Part shown: positions 45,811-54,453 of the stretch, one piece after another
Layout: each line of letters opens with the position of its first letter
Numbering within the stretch: position 1 is the stretch's first letter
NCBI RefSeq assembly: GCF_000312665.1
Contig: NZ_HF536772.1
Coordinates: forward strand, 954,282 to 1,018,281
Source of the DNA: Rhizobium mesoamericanum STM3625
GTDB lineage: Bacteria; Pseudomonadota; Alphaproteobacteria; Rhizobiales; Rhizobiaceae
Reading direction: 5' to 3'
DNA length: 64,000 nucleotides
The notes under the pieces: model-generated
What the model saw: the letters and a program-made list of their open reading frames with translations, nothing else
What the model was told of the DNA's origin: nothing
The model's database searches: none
Translations under genes and position numbers: made by a program

Positions 45811-46142
45811 CACCTCCCCAGCTAACCAAGGCCCTGCGGCCTTGGTTAGCCCGCTAGGAACACCTCCCCAATACCGCCCCGTGCCGTGCTCTCCCTGACA
45901 ACCTGTCAAGCTGACAAACGCTGTCAAGCCGCGCCAGACGAAGCTCAATAGGCCGAACCTCTTGACGCAAATATCAACCGAGCCTGCGTGCTCGGGGATA
46001 AACTAGGGAAATAGGGTAGCAACATATTGGTAATCTTGAGTTTTCCCAATGTAAGACGCTACAGCTTGTAGCGCCTGTCACGCACGGACAAGCCTTTCGC
46101 AGCACGAGCATATCCAGTCATAGGGGGCTGGGCTCGTGCTGC
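45811..46142. other. dyad-rich non-coding region before the primase gene
   Basis: The 45791-46245 gap has no gene but four symmetric structures. (1) GCTAACCAAGGCC/GGCCTTGGTTAGC, a perfect 13-bp stem with loop CTGC (45821-45850), itself flanked by direct repeats CACCTCCCCA (45811, 45861). (2) Two TGACA...TGTCA palindromes at 45896-45908 and 45912-45926. (3) CGCTACA/TGTAGCG at 46057-46073. (4) GCAGCACGAGC/GCTCGTGCTGC at 46099-46142 with a 22-nt spacer. It may be a transcription control region, a structured RNA or part of an origin. Confidence 0.6.
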
Positions 46143-46245
46143 ACGTGGGCCCCGCCGAGACTGAAGCTTATCGGCCTCCCCTATCGCGCCGACCCCTTTC
46201 ACCGCGATCATCCATCTCTCCCTTTTTTACGAAAGGCCCGTTTCC

Positions 46246-48513
46246 GTGCGCACTGACATTGCGACATCTTTTGGTGGCATTGCCGCCACCTTTATCGACG
46301 CTGGTTTTCCGTCCTCTGACCTCCTCCCCTTGATCCCCCCCGGTGCGAAACTCGTCTCCGGTTCCCGTATTGAGCCGTGCCATATCGGGAAGATTCCCGG
46401 CCGTTGGCGCGGCGGCGAAGTTTGGTCCGGCCTGCGCGGCGAGTGGCCGATAGCCGGTCTGGACGACGGCACCATCGCCCAAGCACGGGTCTGGCCTACC
46501 TCTGGCGTAGGTCTCAGGGCCGAGCAGTTTCCCGGCGTAGACTTGGACGTTGAGACGCTGGAAGCCCGCGAGCTCGCAGAGACCGTGCTGGAAAAAATTG
46601 TCCCCCAATACCGCACTGCGCCGCTACGCTACCGCGACCAACAGCCTGAGCGGGGGCTCTACGCGTTCCGGTTCGATCCACAGTCAGACCCCGTACGCAA
46701 GCACCGTATCGGGTTCACCGACACGGAAGGAACGAAGCACGCGGTCGAAATCCTCGGCCTCGGCCAACAATACGTCGTCGCAGGCCCGCATCCGAAGGGC
46801 GGCAGCTACCGGTGGCGTGACGAGAAAGACCTGCCCGCCATAGGCGGCAAAAACCTGCCTACGATCACTCTGAGCGAGGTGGAGCGCCTCCTCGACGCGC
46901 TGAAAGAAGCGGTCGAGGCGAAAGGCTGGAAGGTTACCACCTTCCAAAAGCCGGGCGTCAGGGCTGCGGGCGGCGAACACGACTATTCCGACGCGGACCC
47001 GCTGATTGATCCTGAGATCGCGCTGGGCGCGCTGCGCACCATCCCGAATGACCACAAGACAGTGCCATCTCGCGACGACTTCATCAAAGTGGTGTCGAGC
47101 TTCAAGGCGGCATGTGGCCGCGACGCCGAAAGCCTCCGTCCCGAGTTCGAGGCATGGGCCGCTGACGCGGAACCGGGCTTTGGCTATTCAGACGAAGAGT
47201 TTGATAAGATTTGGGTGTCGCTGACATCTTCCCGCACCCCTGTCGATTACCTGATCTCGAAAGCCCGCAAGTTTGGCTGGCGCGGCGACGCGGAGCTTGA
47301 TTTCGCAGCAGTAGACGGAGCGGAGATTGAGGAGACCGTCGCCCGCTACCGCACAGGAGAACTCGCACTGATGGCCCCTGAAAGGGCCGTTGCCGATACC
47401 GCCACAGTAGCCGCCATTCTGAGGCAGCACGCACCGGGTGCGTTGTCATTCGATCAGATGCGGAACGCTGTCATTCTCAACCATTCGCCGCGCCCTGACA
47501 GTGAGCGCAGCTCCTTCAAGCCCCGCACCATTACGGGCCATGACATCGTTGACATACAGGTTCTCTTGCAGCGTGGCGGGCTCCGTCGCGTCGGCAAAGA
47601 AGTCGTAAACGACGGTATCGAGCACGCCGCCCGCGACAACGCTTTCCACCCCGTCCGCGATTGGCTCTCCGGCCTCCGTTGGGATGGGCGGGAACGCCTT
47701 CCCGAACTCTTCTCGTGCTACTTTGGAGCCGAGAGCACTGAGTACACCCGCGCAATTGGCCGGATGATGATGCTGTCAATGGTTGCCCGTGTCATGGAGC
47801 CAGGATGTCAGGCCGATTACATGGTTGTGCTAGAAGGCTCACAAGGCGCCGGGAAGTCGTCAGCCGTGCGCGTATTAGGCGGAGAATGGGCGTCCGATCA
47901 TCTGCCAGACATCGCGAGTAAGGACGCCTCAATCCACCTCAATGGGAAGTGGATTATCGAAATCGCCGAAATGAACGCGTTGAACCGCGCCGAAGCGAAC
48001 GCCTTGAAAAGCTTCCTGACACGGCGGGTAGAACAGTACCGCAAGCCGTACGGTATTGGGGAGGTTATCGAGCCTCGCTAGAGTATCTTCATTGGAACGA
48101 CCAATGAGGCGAACTATCTGAGGGACGAAACCGGGGCTAGGCGCTTTTGGCCGGTGCGTACGGGCGCCATCGACATTGAAGCGTTGAAGCGCGACCGCGA
48201 TCAGCTCTTCGCTGAGGCGTACGCGCGTTATCAGCGCGGGGAGCACTGGTGGCCGGATGCGGAATTTGAAGCACGGGTCGTGAAGCCCGAGCAGGAAACG
48301 CGCTTTGAGGCGGACATGTGGGAGCCGCTAGTCGCGGATTATTTGGACGGGAAGGATCGTGCCACCACTGCGGACATAGCGGCGGAGGCTTTGGGGTTAT
48401 TCGGCGGTAACGTGAACCCTGCGCACGGGCGGCGCATTAGCGCCGTTATGCGCGTACTAGGTTGGGAACATCGGAAAACGGAAGGAAAGCGCTATTGGCG
48501 CAAGGCAGCGTAG
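46246..48513 (+). pseudogene. primase-polymerase/VapE-type helicase gene with in-frame TAG
   Basis: Open for 611 codons, then a TAG at 48079-48081, then the same frame continues for 144 codons to 48513. Residues ~1-215 look like a prim-pol domain (GKIPGRW, then GVDLDVE acidic motif). Residues ~455 on match the VapE/D5-like helicase: EGSQGAGKSSAVRVLGGEWA (Walker A), then WIIEIAEMNALNRAEANALK. The text after the stop, SIFIGTTNEANYLRDETGAR then RFWPV, is the conserved continuation. The family usually has Gln where TAG stands (CAG to TAG). The start is GTG with GAAAGG upstream. The product would initiate replication of the element; as read it is truncated before the helicase core ends. Confidence 0.85.
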
Positions 48514-48534
48514 AAACGGGGCAATGATTTGTCC

Positions 48535-48795
48535 ATCTGCCCCGCATCCGCCCCGTCATCCGCCCCGATTTTTCTACATTAAAACAATAACATAACAGTG
48601 GCGGGGCAGATGGGGCAGATAAAATAGCTAAAAACGGGAAAGGTAATAGATAGAAGCCAGTGCCCTGTCGGGGGAGAGTAAGGGTAAATATAGGAAATCA
48701 TCTGCCCCATCTGCCCCGGTTTGGGTAATGCGTTGATTTTAAAAATCAAAAACCGGGGCAGATCATCTGCCGCGCGATCTGCCCCGATCTGCCCC
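48535..48795. repeat. iteron cluster, candidate replication origin
   Basis: Eleven copies of ATCTGCCCC in 261 bp. Eight are exact: 48535, 48603(-), 48612(-), 48700, 48709, 48755(-), 48777, 48787. Three have one mismatch: 48546, 48558, 48765. Copies form tandem pairs at 9-12 bp spacing in both orientations. They flank AT-rich tracts (48567-48600) and a TTGATTT/AAATCAA dyad (48733-48749). The cluster directly follows the primase/helicase gene, as in satellite and plasmid origins. The whole 48514-48947 gap has no gene. Confidence 0.75.
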
Positions 48796-48947
48796 ACCCC
48801 ATGCCTAAACCTTGGAGGTCGAACTCATGCGAAGGCGGCTCGCTCAAGCACTTAGCCAATTGGCTAATTATCACCGCAACTAAAATACTACTGGGGTCAG
48901 TTCAAATATGACAAGCCCGCCAGATACGAACAGGAACGAGAGAGACC

Positions 48948-49367
48948 ATGGCAGCAGTTAAGCAGCGTCACAGCGGGCAATTCCAGCCGGGCCAAAGCGG
49001 GAACCCGCTCGGCTACCCAAAGATCCCGCCTGATGTTAAAGCCCGCCTCAAAGGCCTCAATATGAAAGCCGTGCAGGCGATTGAGGACGCTCTTGACGGC
49101 GACGACCAGAAACTTCGGCTAGCCGCTGCACAAGAAGTCCTCAACAGGAATTTGGGCAAACCGCACGTCTCAGCGACGGTTGACGTAAACGCTCATGACA
49201 GCGGCGCCGCGATGCTCGCCGCATTGACGGCTGCCGCCGCGCGCAGCTCCGCGTCCCCGGCACTCGTCATTGATGCGACCGCCGAACGCGCACCGGCGCC
49301 GCCGCTGCCGACACTCCCTCCCATCCCGCTCGCTTCGATACCAGCGGGCGACGAACACGAAGACTAA
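48948..49367 (+). CDS. DUF5681 phage-type protein (possible small-terminase-like)
   Basis: 139 residues. The N-terminal GQFQPGQSGNPLGYPKIPPD is the DUF5681 signature. A helical segment (AVQAIEDALDGDDQKLRLAA) and a Pro/Ala-rich tail follow. Such proteins are often encoded just upstream of phage large terminase genes, and a role as small terminase or packaging adaptor is suspected, not proven. No large terminase gene follows here. GAACGAGAGAG precedes the start. Confidence 0.78.
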   Translation: MAAVKQRHSGQFQPGQSGNPLGYPKIPPDVKARLKGLNMKAVQAIEDALDGDDQKLRLAAAQEVLNRNLGKPHVSATVDVNAHDSGAAMLAALTAAAARSSASPALVIDATAERAPAPPLPTLPPIPLASIPAGDEHED

Positions 49368-49385
49368 CCCTTTCGGAGAAACAGA

Positions 49386-49529
49386 ATGCCTACTCTCATC
49401 ATCAACCGCCTCAGGATTGTGGATCCCACGCCCGACGGTATGCCGACCAAACACCCCGCTATGTCAGCGGCCGCACAAAACGGAGTGTTAATTCCTCGTG
49501 CGCTCTGCCGTCTTCCCAGCTCATCGTGA
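49386..49529 (+). CDS. possible small protein or truncated gene start (47 aa)
   Basis: ATG 49386 has TCGGAG 7-12 bp upstream and follows the DUF5681 gene by 18 bp. It encodes MPTLIINRLRIVDPTPDGMP and a further 27 residues, ending at TGA 49527. Its last 70 bases overlap the 3' end of the opposite-strand gene. It may be the remnant of a phage gene cut off by insertion of the cargo; it could also be chance. Confidence 0.4.
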   Translation: MPTLIINRLRIVDPTPDGMPTKHPAMSAAAQNGVLIPRALCRLPSSS

Positions 49530-50367
49530 TCCAATTGGTTGAACTGGGGTACGCGATCACTATTCGCGCCGGCCGATACTTTGCTTCACGTATAAATGGG
49601 TAGGCAGCGTCCGCAGTTTCCAACAACAGGATGAATGTCAGCCCGAAAATGCTCAGTGCCAGCGCTTCGATTTCATCTTTATCGTTTGTCAGAGGCTGAA
49701 ATTGGAAACGCGAGTGATTCACAGTCAGGTCGTCAGTCTTCATGACACAGTAGAGCCCGGCGCCAGCAGGCCACTCAGTGCGGCTGTCGAGCATGTCCAG
49801 TATTGCTTCGTCCTTCGCAAACGCCCCAGAAAGCCGTTCTCTTCCCCGCGCAAAATTCCCAGAGACGGCGACTGCCTTTGCCGTCTTCAACAACCAACGT
49901 TCGATATCATGGCCAGAGACAATCGAATGTCTTGAAACGCTGTCGCGTTCTAGACATGATTTAAGGGAAGCAAAGAAATTCTTAGCCGCATCATCAAGAG
50001 GGTGCAGCGCGCTGTTGTGTTTGGTGCAGAGACAGTTCGCCCGAAGACTTTGCGGCGCGAGGATTCTTTGTGCGCCATCTTCCAGCCAAGGCAGACCGGA
50101 AATCGCAAAATCGCCGCTACCCTTCAAAACGCGGATGACAGACTCCGAGATAATATGTTCTCCCTAGATAGGGGCGACACACGAGCCCAAACCCCTCATA
50201 TAACATCTATTGACACTGGACGCCGGCGCTAAGGCCTTCAGTCCGAGGGCAGCGGGGGGCTTGTGCCACCGGTCCCCCACCCAACAGCAAAGGCGAGCCG
50301 CCTTTGTCGAGCCGCAAGGGCAGGGGCCATTCAAAGCAGCTTCTCTCTTCCGTTTTGCTTCGCCCAT
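49459..50367 (-). pseudogene. SEC-C/HNH-like protein gene with in-frame TAG
   Basis: One frame of 302 codons interrupted by TAG at 50164-50166, after codon 67. The first part is MGEAKRKREAALNGPCPCGS, then LCCW: a SEC-C zinc motif (CxCGS...CC). Directly after the stop comes GEHIISESV, and later RANCLCTKHNSALHPLDDAA, which read like the EH...LC..HN.....LD core of HNH-type nucleases. The two parts belong together: the pattern ISGEH..SES would be restored by a single TCG (Ser) in place of TAG. If downstream starts are used, a 222-residue fragment from 50127 could still be made. Confidence 0.7.
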
Positions 50368-50464
50368 ACTGGAAAACTAGCCGTCCCCCTCACGCCGCCG
50401 ATGCATGATAGTCAATACCTTTGCGCCTTCGATACCGCATGCAATATCGCTATTTGCCCGAATG

Positions 50465-50866
50465 CTAGGGAGCGGCGGAAACAACAAGCCCTAGAAGGCC
50501 TAAAACAATCCCGACAACACCCAACACGAAAGACCAAGCGCCCACGAGGGCTGGAATGCGAACGGCGGGATCACGTGCGGCAAGGTACCAGCAAAGTTGA
50601 CCCCACCAGCGAACAGGCTCCCATTCGAGCTCAACGCTCTGGCCCAGTCGGACGCCAAAAGCGTCCCGCACATCGATATTCATCTGAACCTCGTTCTGCG
50701 GCCCGTCTGACCCAAGGACACATAGGATTTCTGTCTTGCTCTCGCAGGTGATGCGCGCAATCGTGAAGCGAGCAAGCCCCTTCCGTCGGCCCACGTGAAT
50801 TCGAATTCGGTCCTTGCCGATATCGTCTTCCGGTGCTTTCCCGACGACAAATTTTTTGGCAGTCAT
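50465..50866 (-). CDS. small membrane-anchored hypothetical protein
   Basis: 133 residues. The N-terminal ~95 residues are soluble (MTAKKFVVGKAPEDDIGKDR, then FTIARITCESKTEILCVLG). A C-terminal hydrophobic segment, ALVGAWSFVLGVVGIVLGLL, is a likely membrane anchor or hairpin. GAGGTGGGGAA just before ATG 50866 fixes the start. It lies in line with the SEC-C gene (98-bp gap) and downstream of the recombinase. Function unknown. The 50867-51121 gap shows nothing else. Confidence 0.72.
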   Translation of the reverse strand: MTAKKFVVGKAPEDDIGKDRIRIHVGRRKGLARFTIARITCESKTEILCVLGSDGPQNEVQMNIDVRDAFGVRLGQSVELEWEPVRWWGQLCWYLAARDPAVRIPALVGAWSFVLGVVGIVLGLLGLVVSAAP

Positions 50867-51121
50867 TTCCCCACCTCGCACCCTTGCCGTTATGCTCTAT
50901 TCCCAGTCTGCTACGGCGTGGTGGCGGTAACTTTCCGGGTCGGGAACCCGGGAACCATCAAACGAATCCCAACTAGACAGGTGGATCCTTATCGAAAGCA
51001 ACGCGAAAAGCGAGTGCGACTATTCACCTACTAGGGGCATCAGCGCGTCGCCAACCATGCCTCCTTGGCCCCGGGATTCCTTCTGGATTGCCGCTTGGCG
51101 GGATCACCGCCCGTGCGGCCC

Positions 51122-51799
51122 TCAGTCCGTTGCCCTTTCCAGCACGCGCGACACCTGTTTTGCGGTCCAGCGGCCGCCCCGCGCTGTCGCAAGGCCCGCG
51201 CTGTCAAGCGCTGTCACGATCTCGCGCAGGCTCTTCCCCGCATCGCGCAGCGGCTTGATAAAGCCAATTACACGGGCCGCGTCGGCGTCAGCCCGTGTCT
51301 TCAAGCCCTCAATGCGCTTGTCGAGTGCCCAAGTGCCGTCAGCCTTCCTTCGCCGCCCGCCCAGCTTCACGCCGCGAGCTTTGGCGGCTGCGAGGGCGTC
51401 TTTGGTGCGCTTTGAGATGAACTCACGTTCCTGCTCTGCCAGCGCCGCATATATATGAAGCTGAAATTTATCAGCGTGCGGCATAGAGGCGACCCGTAGC
51501 TTGACTTTCCTGTCATCCATGAGCCCCGAGATAAATGACATCTTGCGGCTCAAGCGATCGAGCTTCGCAACCAGAAGCTCGGCACCTGTCTTGCGCACGA
51601 GGTCGAGCGCCTTCGCCAGTTCTGGCCTATCCCCGTCCGCGCCGGACGCTTCCTCAACAAATTCCCCGACCACTTCGTAGGGCACTTCCGAGTAGTTCGC
51701 GAGGAACAGGTCGATGTCGCGCTGTTGAGCTTCAAGGCCAAGGCCGGACTTTCCTTGTTCCTCTGTCGATACACGGCGGTAGGAGACATATTTGCGCAC
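51122..51799 (-). CDS. serine recombinase (resolvase family)
   Basis: 225 residues. The resolvase catalytic domain has the nucleophile in VSYRRVSTEEQGKSGLGLEA (Ser near residue 10), then LLVAKLDRLSRK near residue 74 and EQEREFISKRTKDALAAAKA at the E-helix near residue 120. A C-terminal helix-turn-helix follows (KSLREIVTALDSAGLATARG). The size suits a resolvase or invertase rather than a large integrase. The GTG start has GCAGGAGGAA 5-14 bp upstream. The perfect dyad just upstream may be its binding site. Confidence 0.92.
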   Translation of the reverse strand: MRKYVSYRRVSTEEQGKSGLGLEAQQRDIDLFLANYSEVPYEVVGEFVEEASGADGDRPELAKALDLVRKTGAELLVAKLDRLSRKMSFISGLMDDRKVKLRVASMPHADKFQLHIYAALAEQEREFISKRTKDALAAAKARGVKLGGRRRKADGTWALDKRIEGLKTRADADAARVIGFIKPLRDAGKSLREIVTALDSAGLATARGGRWTAKQVSRVLERATD

Positions 51800-51824
51800 G
51801 GGGTTTCCTCCTGCGGGGTTGTGC

Positions 51825-51856
51825 TAGACACAGCCTGGATATGGGCGCTGTGTCTA
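51825..51856. promoter_or_regulatory. dyad upstream of serine recombinase (res-like)
   Basis: Perfect 10-bp inverted repeat TAGACACAGC/GCTGTGTCTA with a 12-bp spacer, 26 bp before the recombinase start. A further AAGACACAA occurs near 51873-51881. The rest of the 51800-52140 gap holds an AT-rich tract with ATTGTTT-AA-AAACAAT (52066-52081) and a TTGACA at 52101 that may drive the next gene. Confidence 0.6.
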
Positions 51857-52140
51857 AATGTCAACGACCGTTGAGTAAGACACAAGTTCCTTTTACGAGG
51901 TCGTTAGGAAGTGGCGAGGCTGAAGTCCGCTACTTCTACCGACCAGTACGGAATTAGTTGGAGCTATGGCGTTCACGGTCGTCTGCTTTACCCCCCGGGT
52001 GGGGTGTGGCGGGGTGCACGTCTATTATTGTATGTAGTTGTAGCTACTTAGCTTTATCGTAAATTATTGTTTAAAAACAATGGCTTGTGTGTATCTGTAA
52101 TTGACATCGCCGTCTCACTGCACGACAAGTAGAGTCAGCG

Positions 52141-52428
52141 ATGGAGATCATATTGCGATACTGGGACCTTGTTTGTGAAATGAGGGCAATGCGTCGCGAA
52201 ATCCGCGAGCTAACGGCGGCAATAAATGCCTTTCAACAGGCTCAATCCATAGAGGTGAAAGAGGTTGACAAGCTTGCCCTTAGCATACCTGAGGCCGCCC
52301 ATCTTGCAGGTCTTTCGACTGCCTACGCCAAGCAACTGATTTACAGCGGCGCTATCAAATCGATGAAAGTCGGCAAGCGTAGACTTATCCTAGCGGAGTC
52401 TCTGAAAGAATCTCTATTAAAGAAATAG
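52141..52428 (+). CDS. second excisionase-like HTH protein
   Basis: 95 residues. A basic N-terminal helix (RAMRREIRELTAAINAFQQA) precedes a MerR/excisionase-type HTH: ALSIPEAAHLAGLSTAYAKQ, then IKSMKVGKRRLIL. The ribosome site is weak. It faces away from the serine recombinase. A second protein of this class in one element suggests a nested or composite origin, or a regulator of the cargo. Confidence 0.75.
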   Translation: MEIILRYWDLVCEMRAMRREIRELTAAINAFQQAQSIEVKEVDKLALSIPEAAHLAGLSTAYAKQLIYSGAIKSMKVGKRRLILAESLKESLLKK

Positions 52429-53140
52429 CGGAGCACATATCGGACATTGCGGCCGGCGAACATCACAAGCGGACGTTCGGGTCATCCATTTGCATTTGCA
52501 TTCGCATTCGCATCGTGCCGCACTGCGCATCCGTTACCAGAATAACAGCCTGAAGTCGCGGCGCGTGACACACTCGGCCCAGCGTGGCCGGAATTGGTGA
52601 AAGCGGGCGCTGCCAGGTTTTGCGCGTCGCGTCTGACACCGAACCTACCCACCGCGTTGGCGCTCCCCCCGCCTACCCCAACCAGGGCGGGCTCTATATT
52701 GTTGTGGCTACATTCTTAAATACATGATTGTTTTTCTAAAGCGACCACTTGCTTGCGTTGTGGATTGACGGGTCGAGCCTCGGGCTGACACCTTACCGTC
52801 GTCACCGTGTAGGGCATTCTGAGGGATGAAAGCGAAGGGGCGGCTCATTCGGGCTGAAGATTCGCGCGACTTCCCCAAGAAACCGCAGAGCCTTAACATA
52901 CGTGGCCGGAGGAACCACGTCTTGGATCGCTGATTTTACGCGCTACGCGGCAGCTCCGTAGGTGCAAAGGACATCCTGCTGACGCGAATCCGCGATACAA
53001 GAAGATGGCCCCTAAGCATTCCTGGTTATGCTGAGGGTTGGGTCGATAGTCGGCAGTTCAACAGCTCAACCGAGCGCGACCGACGATCTCCGCAGTTTTG
53101 GCTTGATTTAGCCGGCTGGAGTAGGTCAATTCGTCTTCCT
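52429..53140. other. non-coding gap in element
   Basis: No convincing gene in 712 bp. It holds four tandem copies of ATTYGC (52488-52511), a hairpin CCCTAAGCAT/ATGCTGAGGG with one mismatch (about 53011-53038), and ACGTGG/CCACGT flanking GGAGGAA (about 52900-52920). Short frames here have no ribosome sites. It may be decayed coding sequence. Confidence 0.5.
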
Positions 53141-54346
53141 ATGACCGAAAAGATTCTCGCCGATCAAATTCGAGCATTCGCGTATAAAACATACGTACAG
53201 CCGGGACTCGTTTCGGACGAACTTGTGTATGTTAGAGCAGGCGACGTGCACAGCCGAATGGGCTTCGTACAGCGCGTTCCATTAGTCTGCGCGTCGTTGA
53301 GGGCACGGCAATTCCGTGAGCAATTCGGGCTGCAGCTTGTTCGAACGGAGGGTCCAAGAACTAGTACCACAACTACGTTCGTTTTTGCCAAAGGAAGCCA
53401 GCCAAGAAGTGGCTTTAGGATTCCTCCTCCTGGTGCTGCCTGGGCAGAGATCACGTCGCTCCAACATGGGCACGGAGGCTTGGGCTGGGAGCTCGGCCGC
53501 TGGCTTTGGAGTCCGACAGTGTCCAAAGACAGTGCGGATCGATACGCGGTAATGCAGCAGCCTGCACCGGGAGAACAGGTCTTTCACCTGGTTGCGGGCG
53601 TTTCGGCGACCGATCCACGGCAACGCGTTATTTACGGTGTTTCGCGTGTCGCTATCGGGGCAGAGGTAACGCGCTCGAAGCCACCATCACCAGGACACTG
53701 GGGCGACGCGGAGGCTTATTTCCGGATTGCGCTCGCGGACTTCTCAGAATTGGCCGTGAAGCTGCCGACGGATGAGGTGGAGGCGAGTCTCTCGGATATT
53801 ATTCTTGCTGATCTAAGCGAGCGTCCGAAGCACTATCCTTATGCCCCTTATCGCGATGGTTTCCGCGGCGCTCAAGGCATCTACCTTGCAAAACTGAGCC
53901 CTGCACTCACCGAAGCGTTTCGCGCGGTGATCGGATTTTCCACATCAAGCGTAAAGCATGTAGATGAAGATGGCGCACGAGGGGCCATAAGGGAGTTTGC
54001 CGAGGGTGAACGCGCGCGACGTGAGGGCGCGTTCTTTAAGCGTAATCCAACGTTAAGGGCTGCCGCCATCGAAGCGCACGGGCTACGATGCGTTGCGTGC
54101 AGCGTGAGTTTCCAGGAAACATATGGACCTCTTGGGGAGGGGTACATCGAAATTCATCATCTTAATCCACTCGCCGAGCGCCGGGACTTCTTAAATGCGG
54201 AGCCAACGAACACCAAGGTCGAGGACGTAGCGCCGCTCTGTGCAAACTGCCACCGTATGGTGCACCGGCGGCGACCGGCATTGTCGCTAGATGAGCTTCG
54301 GGACGCAATTTATTCGGCGTCTGCTGAACGTTACGGTCGGGCATAA
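53141..54346 (+). CDS. HNH endonuclease with possible EVE/PUA-like middle domain
   Basis: 401 residues. The C-terminal HNH module (about 300-380) has two Cys pairs (RCVACSVSF and PLCANCHRMVH), the catalytic IEIHHLNPLAE and the tail SLDELRDAIY, as in McrA-type restriction enzymes. The middle (about 115-215), RWLWSPTVSKDSADRYAVMQ then PGEQVFHLVAGV, VIYGVSRVA and PPSPGHWGDAEAYFRI, reads like an EVE/PUA domain that flips modified bases. The N-terminal ~110 residues are unknown. A modification-dependent restriction role is inferred. Confidence 0.8.
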   Translation: MTEKILADQIRAFAYKTYVQPGLVSDELVYVRAGDVHSRMGFVQRVPLVCASLRARQFREQFGLQLVRTEGPRTSTTTTFVFAKGSQPRSGFRIPPPGAAWAEITSLQHGHGGLGWELGRWLWSPTVSKDSADRYAVMQQPAPGEQVFHLVAGVSATDPRQRVIYGVSRVAIGAEVTRSKPPSPGHWGDAEAYFRIALADFSELAVKLPTDEVEASLSDIILADLSERPKHYPYAPYRDGFRGAQGIYLAKLSPALTEAFRAVIGFSTSSVKHVDEDGARGAIREFAEGERARREGAFFKRNPTLRAAAIEAHGLRCVACSVSFQETYGPLGEGYIEIHHLNPLAERRDFLNAEPTNTKVEDVAPLCANCHRMVHRRRPALSLDELRDAIYSASAERYGRA

Positions 54347-54453
54347 CCGCGGAACATAGCCGGCGAGGATCGCCCACGCGTTGATCTGAGGCAATAGATA
54401 GTGGCGCATCGTTATGTGATCTCGCCGTTGCGACGTGTCATTGTTCAAAATGG

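Noticed and set aside
48535..48795. CRISPR array
   Set aside because: The repeats are 9-mers at 9-12 bp spacing in both orientations with no uniform spacers and no cas genes.
52575..52625. tRNA-like sequence (GCCCAGCGTGGCCGGAATTG resembles the 5' part of tRNA-Leu)
   Set aside because: No anticodon stem, T-arm or matching acceptor 3' strand follows, so it is not a tRNA gene; it could be chance or a remnant.
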